From contig NZ_NBDP01000015.1 in the NCBI RefSeq assembly GCF_004123845.1, positions 124,001-188,000 on the forward strand: a stretch of DNA of 64,000 nt. Direction: 5' to 3'. The position numbers were made by a program, and so were the translations under genes. Positions 58,309 through 64,000 of the stretch are shown here, piece by piece; position 1 is the stretch's first letter, and each line of letters opens with the position of its first letter. Below the pieces are notes generated by a model. It did not search any database. It was given only the letters and a program-made list of their open reading frames with translations, and was not told the DNA's origin. Source of the stretch: Allobosea sp. Tri-44. GTDB lineage: Bacteria; Pseudomonadota; Alphaproteobacteria; Rhizobiales; Beijerinckiaceae.

Positions 58309-59493
58309 ATGACCGCTTCGCTCAACTCGCTCGACATCGCCAAGCCGCCCGCGGCGACGCGCGTCGTCGCGGCCATGTCGGGCGGTGTCGATTCCTCTGT
58401 GGTGGCGGCGCTGCTGAAGCGCCAGGGCTACGACGTCGTCGGCGTCACGCTGCAACTCTACGACCATGGCGAGGCCGTGCACCGCGCCGGCGCCTGCTGC
58501 GCCGGCCAGGACATCCACGACGCCCGCCGAGTCGCCGAGGCGATCGGCATCCCGCATTACGTGCTCGACTATGAGAGCCGATTCCGCGACGCGGTGATCG
58601 AGCGCTTCGCCGAGAGCTATCTCGCCGGCGAGACGCCGATCCCCTGCGTCGAGTGCAATCGCACCGTGAAGTTCCGCGACCTGCTCGGCCTTGCCCGCGA
58701 GCTCGGGGCCGATGCGCTCGCCACCGGCCATTATGTCGCCAGCCGCGACCTCGGCACCGGCCATCGTGGCCTCTTCCGCGCCGCCGATGAGAGCCGCGAC
58801 CAGAGCTATTTCCTCTATGCGACGACGCAGGAGCAGCTCGACCTGCTGCGCTTCCCGCTCGGCGGCCTCGACAAGGCCCAGACCCGCGCGCTCGCCGCCG
58901 AATTCGGTCTCGCCATTGCAGACAAGCCCGACAGCCAGGACATCTGCTTCGTGCCGAACGGCCGCTATGCCGAGGTGATCGAGCGGCTGAAGCCGGGCGC
59001 CGCCCGCCCCGGCGCCATTGTCCATCTCGACGGCCGTGTGCTCGGCGAGCATGAGGGCGTGCTCCGCTACACGGTCGGCCAGCGCAAGGGCCTCGGCATC
59101 AGCGGCGCCGAGCCGCTCTATGTCGTCGCGCTCGATGCCGAGAATGCGCGCGTCATCGTCGGCCCGCGCGAGGCGCTGAGCGTCAGCCGCGTCGACCTGC
59201 GCGACTTGAATTGGCTCAGCGATGTTCCACTCACCGAGCTGCCGCCTGACGGCATCGAGGTCGCGGTTCGCGTCCGTTCGACCCGCGCGCCGCGCGAGGC
59301 GCGCCTGCTCGCCGACAACAAGGGCGTCCATGTCCTGCTCGCGCAGGGCGAGGAGGGCGTCTCGCCCGGCCAGGCCTGCGTGATCTACGACCATGCCGGC
59401 AGCGGAGCCCGCGTGCTCGGCGGCGGCGTCATCATGGCCAACCGGGTCCCGCGCCCGGCGCCGCAGCCCGAGCCTGCCTACGCCATCACATGA
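58309..59493 (+). CDS. mnmA: tRNA 2-thiouridine(34) synthase MnmA
   Basis: A 394-residue tRNA-modifying enzyme that thiolates U34 of tRNA Lys, Glu and Gln. The PP-loop is [20 protein letters not shown]. Active-site cysteines are in [13 protein letters not shown] and [13 protein letters not shown], and [15 protein letters not shown] line the tRNA pocket. The C-terminus is slightly longer than in E. coli. The stop overlaps the start of the methyltransferase gene (ATGA). The 250 bp upstream hold the fliK promoter on the other strand and no further gene. Confidence 0.95.
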   Translation: MTASLNSLDIAKPPAATRVVAAMSGGVDSSVVAALLKRQGYDVVGVTLQLYDHGEAVHRAGACCAGQDIHDARRVAEAIGIPHYVLDYESRFRDAVIERFAESYLAGETPIPCVECNRTVKFRDLLGLARELGADALATGHYVASRDLGTGHRGLFRAADESRDQSYFLYATTQEQLDLLRFPLGGLDKAQTRALAAEFGLAIADKPDSQDICFVPNGRYAEVIERLKPGAARPGAIVHLDGRVLGEHEGVLRYTVGQRKGLGISGAEPLYVVALDAENARVIVGPREALSVSRVDLRDLNWLSDVPLTELPPDGIEVAVRVRSTRAPREARLLADNKGVHVLLAQGEEGVSPGQACVIYDHAGSGARVLGGGVIMANRVPRPAPQPEPAYAIT

Positions 59494-60119
59494 CGACGAC
59501 GAACGGTCTCGACGCGCAAAGGCGCGTCTACGCGGTCTGGGCGAAGTTCTACGACCGGATCTATCAGGGCCTGCTCGCCCGCGCCCAGCGCGAGGCGGTG
59601 GCGGCGGCCTGCGCCAGCGGTCGCGATATCCTCGAGATCGGCGTCGGCACCGGTTTGACCCTGCCCTATTTCGAGCGCGACCGGCGCATCGTCGGCGCCG
59701 ATCTCTCGCTCGACATGCTGCGCGTCGCCCGGGCCAAGGTGCTGAGCCAGGGCCTCACCCATGTCCGCGGCCTGATGGTGATGGACGCCTGCCGGCTCGG
59801 CTTCGCCGACAACTCCTTCGACGCGGTCACCGCCCAGTTCGTCATCACTCTGGTGCCCGATCCCGAGCAGGCGCTGGCCGAGATGGACCGGGTGCTGCGC
59901 CCGGGCGGCGAGATCGTCATCTCCAGCCGCCTCGTCGACGATGGCGGCTTTGCCGCGCCGTTCTGGAAGCTGGTCGCGCCATTGGCGAAGGCGATCGGCT
60001 GGAGCAGTGATTTCAAGGTCTCGCGCCTGACCGACTGGGCCGCCGCGACCGGCCGCTACGAGACCGTCCATGTCGGCCAGGGCTATTTCAAGGTGGTCAG
60101 GCTGCGGAAGCTCAGCTGA
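59490..60119 (+). CDS. Class I SAM methyltransferase, PmtA-like phospholipid N-methyltransferase
   Basis: A 209-residue methyltransferase. SAM motif I is [15 protein letters not shown], motif [17 protein letters not shown] and motif [17 protein letters not shown]. The arrangement resembles rhizobial phosphatidylethanolamine N-methyltransferase (PmtA), which makes phosphatidylcholine, an important membrane lipid in this group. Ubiquinone/menaquinone methyltransferases are the main alternative. Translationally coupled to mnmA. Confidence 0.8.
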   Translation: MTTTNGLDAQRRVYAVWAKFYDRIYQGLLARAQREAVAAACASGRDILEIGVGTGLTLPYFERDRRIVGADLSLDMLRVARAKVLSQGLTHVRGLMVMDACRLGFADNSFDAVTAQFVITLVPDPEQALAEMDRVLRPGGEIVISSRLVDDGGFAAPFWKLVAPLAKAIGWSSDFKVSRLTDWAAATGRYETVHVGQGYFKVVRLRKLS

Positions 60120-60135
60120 CCCTCGCCATCAAGGC

Positions 60136-60165
60136 TTGACGCCGACGCCCGCCGCCCCCTATATC
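60136..60165 (+). promoter_or_regulatory. Sigma-70-type promoter of the tRNA gene
   Basis: TTGACG (60136-60141) and TATATC (60160-60165) with an 18-bp spacer lie 46 bp upstream of the tRNA. Both boxes are close to consensus. Confidence 0.6.
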
Positions 60166-60211
60166 CGCGCCGTCGCGATTGACCGCCGTTCTTGAGGCGC
60201 GTCGCCATCGG

Positions 60212-60288
60212 GGCGGGGTAGCTCAGCTGGTTAGAGCAGCGGAATCATAATCCGCGTGTCGGGGGTTCGAGTCCCTCTCCCGCTACCA
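60212..60288 (+). tRNA. tRNA-Met (CAT), elongator type
   Basis: A 77-nt cloverleaf starting GGCGGGGTAGCTCAG and ending with encoded CCA (GCTACCA). The D arm is GCTC...GAGC, the anticodon stem GCGGA/TCCGC closes the loop ATCATAA with anticodon CAT, and the T arm is GGGGGTTCGAGTCCCTC with TTCGA. The acceptor stem has G-U pairs at both ends. The lack of initiator features (three G-C pairs, unpaired 1-72) argues against fMet. A lysidine-modified Ile tRNA cannot be fully excluded by eye, but elongator Met fits better. Confidence 0.9.
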
Positions 60289-60428
60289 ACCTTGCGAATT
60301 CAGGCAGATTTGACGGCCAGCCATAGGCGCGCGACTCTCGAAGTCTCCGCCAGCCGAAAGCTCCGCGTGACCGCACCGCGGCAGCATGCTTGCATGCCGT
60401 GGCATCGCTGCGGCTTGGAGAGCGTTTG

Positions 60429-61820
60429 ATGGCCTATCGGCATGTCATCGGCCAGACGACCTACCGGTTCGGCGATCTGCGCGAGCTGATGGCCAAGGCG
60501 ACGCCGCCGCGCTCCGGCGACGAACTCGCCGGGCTTGCCGCCACTACCGCCGAGGAGGCGGTCGCGGCGCGCTTCGCCCTCGCCGACCTGCCGCTTGCGA
60601 CCTTCCTCACCGAAGCGCTCGTCCCCTACGAGGACGACGAGGTCACGCGGCTCATCATCGATGGACATGACCGCGCCGCCTTCGCCCCGGTCGCGAGCCT
60701 GACCGTCGGCGCGTTCCGCGACTGGTTGCTCTCCGACGCGGCGACGAGCGATGTCCTGGCGCGGCTGGCGCCGGGTGTCACGCCTGAGATGGCGGCCGCG
60801 GTCTCGAAGATCATGCGCCTTCAGGACCTCATCTCGGTCGCCCGCAAATGCCAGGTCACCACGCGCTTTCGCAACACGATCGGCCTGCCGGGCACAATGG
60901 CCGTGCGGCTGCAGCCGAACCATCCGGCCGACGATCCGCGCGGCATCGCCGCCTCCATCCTCGACGGGCTCAGCTATGGCTGCGGCGATGCGACGATCGG
61001 CATCAACCCGGTCTCCGACAACCTGTCGGTGCTGGGCGATCTGCTCCAGCTCCTCGACGAGGTCATCCAGCGCTTCGCCATCCCGACGCAGGCTTGTGTC
61101 CTGACCCACGTCACCTCGACCATCGCCTTGATCGGACGCGGCGCTCCGGTCGACCTGGTCTTTCAGTCCGTCGCCGGGACGGAAGCCGCCAACCGCTCCT
61201 TCGGCGTCGATCTCGCCATTTTGCGCGAAGCCCACCAGGCGGGCCTGTCGCTGCAGCGCGGCACGCTCGGCCGCAATGTCATGTATTTCGAAACGGGCCA
61301 GGGCTCGGCCTTGTCGGCCGAGGCGCATCACGCCGTCGACCAGCAGACGCTCGAGGCGCGTGCCTATGCCGTTTGTCGGGCCTTCGATCCGCTGCTGGTC
61401 AACACTGTGGTCGGCTTCATCGGCCCGGAATACCTGTACAACGGCAAGCAGATCATCCGCGCCGGGCTGGAGGACCATTTCTGCGGCAAGCTGATGGGTG
61501 TCCCGCTCGGCTGCGACGTCTGCTACACCAATCATGCCGAGGCAGATCAGGACGACATGGACGCGCTGCTGACGCTGCTCGCCGCCGCCGGAGTCACCTA
61601 TGTCATGGGCGTGCCCGGCGCCGACGACGTGATGCTGAACTACCAGTCGACCTCCTTTCACGACCAGCTCTATATCCGCGACCTGCTGGGGCTGAAGCGG
61701 GCGCCGGAATTCGAGGCCTGGCTGCAGGACCAGGGCATCACCGGTGGCGACGGCCGGCTGCTGCCGCAGGCGGCCGCGGCCCGCCTGCTCTCCTCCTTCG
61801 CCGCGCTGGAAGCGCGATGA
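60429..61820 (+). CDS. eutB: Ethanolamine ammonia-lyase large subunit EutB
   Basis: A 463-residue catalytic subunit of the adenosylcobalamin-dependent lyase that splits ethanolamine to acetaldehyde and ammonia. It starts MAYRHVIGQTTYRFGDLREL, with KCQVTTRFRNTIGLPGTMAV, NRSFGVDLAILREAHQAGLS and QGSALSAEAHHAVDQQTLEA as core barrel segments (the first two given as KCQVTTRFRNTIGLPG). The gene follows the tRNA by 140 bp. The usual reactivase, microcompartment and acetaldehyde dehydrogenase genes are absent here, so this is the short cytoplasmic version. Confidence 0.94.
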   Translation: MAYRHVIGQTTYRFGDLRELMAKATPPRSGDELAGLAATTAEEAVAARFALADLPLATFLTEALVPYEDDEVTRLIIDGHDRAAFAPVASLTVGAFRDWLLSDAATSDVLARLAPGVTPEMAAAVSKIMRLQDLISVARKCQVTTRFRNTIGLPGTMAVRLQPNHPADDPRGIAASILDGLSYGCGDATIGINPVSDNLSVLGDLLQLLDEVIQRFAIPTQACVLTHVTSTIALIGRGAPVDLVFQSVAGTEAANRSFGVDLAILREAHQAGLSLQRGTLGRNVMYFETGQGSALSAEAHHAVDQQTLEARAYAVCRAFDPLLVNTVVGFIGPEYLYNGKQIIRAGLEDHFCGKLMGVPLGCDVCYTNHAEADQDDMDALLTLLAAAGVTYVMGVPGADDVMLNYQSTSFHDQLYIRDLLGLKRAPEFEAWLQDQGITGGDGRLLPQAAAARLLSSFAALEAR

Positions 61821-62611
61821 GCGAGATCGAGAGCTGGAAGCGGCTCGCCGCGCTCACACCGGCCCGGATCGCGCTCGGGCGTGCCGGCTCCGGGCTGCCG
61901 ACCAGCGAAACCCTGCGCTTCGCGCTCGCACATGCCCGCGCCAGGGACGCGGTCCATGCCGCCCTCGATACCGACATGCTGGGGCGCGAGATCGGCAGGC
62001 TCGGCCTGCAGGTCCTGCGCGTGCAGAGCCGCGCGCCCACCCGGGACTCCTATCTCCTGCGTCCCGATCTCGGCCGCAGGCTGCAGCCGGCAGACCGGGA
62101 GGCGATAGCAGCAGCCGCGACGAATCCGGTCGATCTCTCGATCACCATCGCCGACGGTCTCTCGGCGAGCGCGATCCAGGCCCATGCGCTTCCTGTCCTG
62201 CGCTCGCTTCTCGATCATGTGCGGAGCGCCGGCTGGCGCCTTGGCCCGATCGTCCTAGCCACACAGGGCAGGGTCGCACTCGCCGACGAGATCGGCGAAT
62301 TGCAGCGGGCGCGGCTCGCACTGATCCTCCTGGGCGAACGTCCGGGATTGTCGACGCCCGACAGCCTCGGCCTTTATCTGACCTACGCGCCACGCCCCGG
62401 ACGGCAGGACGGCGAGCGCAACTGCATCTCGAACGTGCATGACGCCGGATTGCCCGCTGTCGAGGCCGCGGCGCGCGCCGCCTGGCTGATCCGCGAAGCC
62501 TTTGCACGGAGCCTTACCGGCGTTGCGCTCAAGGATGAGAGCAGTGCGCGCTCGGCTGGGGCGATCCGATCAGGCTCCGGTTGCGGAGATGGCGAGCAGC
62601 CGCCTGGCTGA
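61817..62611 (+). CDS. eutC: Ethanolamine ammonia-lyase small subunit EutC
   Basis: A 264-residue subunit that helps bind adenosylcobalamin. It starts 4 bp inside the end of eutB (ATGA). Conserved stretches are LTPARIALGRAGSGLPTSET, RDSYLLRPDLGRRLQPADRE, VDLSITIADGLSASAIQAHA and GERNCISNVH. The last ~25 residues (SARSAGAIRSGSGCGDGEQ) look like an unconserved tail. Confidence 0.93.
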   Translation: MSEIESWKRLAALTPARIALGRAGSGLPTSETLRFALAHARARDAVHAALDTDMLGREIGRLGLQVLRVQSRAPTRDSYLLRPDLGRRLQPADREAIAAAATNPVDLSITIADGLSASAIQAHALPVLRSLLDHVRSAGWRLGPIVLATQGRVALADEIGELQRARLALILLGERPGLSTPDSLGLYLTYAPRPGRQDGERNCISNVHDAGLPAVEAAARAAWLIREAFARSLTGVALKDESSARSAGAIRSGSGCGDGEQPPG

Positions 62612-62676
62612 TCGTGTGATGGTCGTCGGCCGCGCCCGGCGCGAGCCGGCGGCGTGATTGCCTATCGGCGGCCAGC

Positions 62677-62802
62677 TCAGAGCCGCCATCGTTTCGTCGC
62701 CCACCATGCCGCCGCCACGATGGCGACCATGCCGAGCGTGACAAGAAGCGCCTCGCCTATCGAGCCGGTTCCTTCCGTGCGCCCATGAAACTCGCGAACC
62801 AT
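62677..62802 (-). CDS. Possible 41-residue single-span membrane protein
   Basis: An ATG at 62802 with CAGGAGG eleven bases upstream opens a 41-codon frame. The product starts MVREFHGRTEGTGSIGE, then has one hydrophobic segment (ALLVTLGMVAIVAAAWWATK) and ends in basic residues. It overlaps, in another frame, the end of the ORF at 62757-62984. Small single-span proteins of this shape are often real, but there is no homology evidence. Confidence 0.35.
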   Translation of the reverse strand: MVREFHGRTEGTGSIGEALLVTLGMVAIVAAAWWATKRWRL

Positions 62803-62984
62803 GCGCCGTCGACGACCTCCTGGGAATCGCCGCGCCACTGCGCCGTCACCCGGCAGAGCAGCTCGATCTCATCGAAGGAGAGATCGAAGAACGGCAACAG
62901 CATCGGGTTGCCGACGATCGAGCGATCGCTCTCGGCTACAGCCTCGCCGTCCATGAACCGTCCCCCCATGCGTCGCCCTCGCAT
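62757..62984 (-). CDS. Small hypothetical protein
   Basis: A 75-residue ORF ending GARKEPAR. Its central part MLLPFFDLSFDEIELLCRVT and QWRGDSQEVVDGAWFASFMG looks like a compact folded protein, while the first ten residues are doubtful. A later ATG (MDGEAVAESD) would be the better start. No signal or membrane segment. Not recognised. Confidence 0.4.
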   Translation of the reverse strand: MRGRRMGGRFMDGEAVAESDRSIVGNPMLLPFFDLSFDEIELLCRVTAQWRGDSQEVVDGAWFASFMGARKEPAR

Positions 62985-63200
62985 CGGCTCCTTTCCGGAG
63001 CGCGCCGAGGCAACATCAATCTTATCCGTGCCGCCACACCCAAATGGGGGGCATGGCAGGCATATTGTTCCCTATGGTACCGATTTCGGCGAATTCGCAT
63101 AGACCCTTCGGCGCCGGCGCATCTTGAACGATGGGGATCACGGCGCCAGATGGCGCGGGCGCCGGTGTTGCGGCGCGCCGCACCAGTCCGGATATCGCTT

Positions 63201-64000
63201 ATGCCCGCCAATCTCGAACTCGGCCTCGACACTTTCGGCGACGTCACCGCCGGGCCGGACGGCGCTTTGCTCCCGCATGCGCAGGTGATCCGCGATCTCG
63301 TCGACCAGGCCGTGCTCGCCGACCAGCTCGGCATCGATTTCTTCGGCATCGGCGAGCATCACCGTGCCGACTTCGCGGTGTCCTCGCCCGAGACCGTGCT
63401 CGCCGGCATCGCCACCCGCACCAGCCGCATCCGCCTCGGCTCGGCCGTCACCGTACTCAGCTCGGATGATCCGATCCGCGTCTTCCAGCGCTTCTCGACG
63501 GTCAATGCGCTCTCGAACGGCCGCGCCGAGGTCATCCTCGGCCGCGGTTCCTTTACCGAATCCTTCCCGCTCTTCGGCTTCGACCTGCGTCAATACGAAG
63601 TGCTGTTCGAGGAGAAGCTCGACCTCTTCGCCCAGCTGATCCGCAAGAAGAGCGTGACCTGGGAAGGCAACTTGCGCCCGCCGCTGAGGGATCAGCCCGT
63701 CTTCCCGCCACTGGAGAAGGGCGAGCTGACGACGTGGATCGGCGTCGGCGGCAGCCCGGAATCGGTCGTGCGCGCGGCCCGCTACGACCTGCCGCTGATG
63801 CTCGCCATCATCGGCGGCCCGGCCCAGCGCTTCGCGCCCTATGCCCAGCTCTACCGCGACGCGATGGGACGTCTTGGCCATGCCGAGCGTCCGATCGGCG
63901 TGCATTCGCCCGGCTATGTCGCGGCGAGCGATGCTGAGGCGGCCGAGGAATTCTTCCCCGCCTTCAAGGCGATGCGCGACCGCATCGGCGCCGAGCGCGG
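63201..64000 (+). CDS. LLM-class flavin-dependent oxidoreductase (3' part outside window)
   Basis: The first 266 residues of a luciferase-like monooxygenase: LELGLDTFGDVTAGPDG, LGIDFFGIGEHHRADFAVSS and the strand-loop TRTSRIRLGSAVTVLSSDDP, followed by FSTVNALSNGRAEVILGRGS. This corresponds to the group-1 bacterial luciferase-like family that uses FMNH2 and oxygen on an unknown substrate. The start MPANLELG lacks a clear ribosome-binding site. Truncated by the window end. Confidence 0.88.
   Translation, partial: MPANLELGLDTFGDVTAGPDGALLPHAQVIRDLVDQAVLADQLGIDFFGIGEHHRADFAVSSPETVLAGIATRTSRIRLGSAVTVLSSDDPIRVFQRFSTVNALSNGRAEVILGRGSFTESFPLFGFDLRQYEVLFEEKLDLFAQLIRKKSVTWEGNLRPPLRDQPVFPPLEKGELTTWIGVGGSPESVVRAARYDLPLMLAIIGGPAQRFAPYAQLYRDAMGRLGHAERPIGVHSPGYVAASDAEAAEEFFPAFKAMRDRIGAER

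Overview
This 64 kb window is GC-rich chromosomal DNA that looks like a member of the alphaproteobacterial order Hyphomicrobiales (Rhizobiales). The indications are a SciP (DUF1153) CtrA-inhibitor gene, CtrA-type TTAA-N7-TTAA boxes at flagellar promoters, a fliF-fliG-fliH-fliN-flbD gene order as in Caulobacter class II operons, a Ros/MucR regulator, and a complete periplasmic thiosulfate-oxidising (Sox) core with SoxCD. A Bosea-like thiosulfate oxidiser would fit, but the genus is an inference from gene content.

Layout. (1) 1-5755: a sugar ABC transporter operon divergent from a GH88 unsaturated glucuronyl hydrolase and a LacI-family regulator, which together form an uptake and hydrolysis module for uronate-containing oligosaccharides. 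(2) 5756-7362: a more AT-rich stretch with a frameshifted XRE-type gene, a small unknown gene and a MucR-family protein whose zinc ligands are mostly lost. (3) 7363-10829: a type I secretion ABC/HlyD pair without visible substrate or outer-membrane partner, then a decayed IS3-type element. (4) 10888-16922: a dipeptide/oligopeptide-type ABC transporter with fused DppD-DppF ATPases and a glyoxalase-like protein. (5) 17250-23100: an amine/amino-acid oxidase, an EEP-family hydrolase, a PhnB-like VOC protein and two convergent MFS transporters. (6) 23190-28394: a benzoylformate decarboxylase, aldehyde dehydrogenase and orphan Bug-type binding protein operon, divergent from a LysR regulator whose start codon lies inside a perfect palindrome.

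(7) 28425-43719 is the centrepiece, a sulfur-oxidation locus. HMA and DUF411 copper-type proteins and soxW face left; soxS, soxR and a YeeE/YedE (SoxT-like) permease face right. An exported MBL hydrolase and soxXA face left, and soxYZ-soxBCD run right. The rightward operon continues with a small cytochrome c, an exported DsrE-like protein, a flavocytochrome c sulfide dehydrogenase flavoprotein, a second cytochrome c, a DUF305 protein and a polytopic membrane protein. SoxXA, SoxYZ, SoxB and SoxCD would oxidise thiosulfate completely in the periplasm. FccAB-type proteins would handle sulfide, the soluble cytochrome would carry electrons, SoxS and SoxW would keep the SoxY thiol active, and the two-cysteine ArsR-type SoxR would be the sensor. 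Palindromic dispersed repeats sit at two junctions of the locus.

(8) 43724-58057: a DMT exporter and XRE-cupin regulator, then flagellar genes (flhA; fliF-fliG-fliH-fliN-flbD; sciP; fliK-flgD) with three CtrA-like boxes and one strong sigma-54 promoter. Between flhA and flbD lie two paralogous small exported proteins with an almost identical junction motif and divergent Arg/Val- or Arg/Tyr-rich tails, on either side of an MFS transporter gene. They are the least explained proteins here. (9) 58309-64000: mnmA, a phospholipid N-methyltransferase-like gene, a tRNA with a CAT anticodon behind a good sigma-70 promoter, the ethanolamine ammonia-lyase genes eutBC without accessory genes, small ORFs, and the start of an LLM-class flavin oxidoreductase cut by the window edge. 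No CRISPR array, rRNA or prophage was seen.
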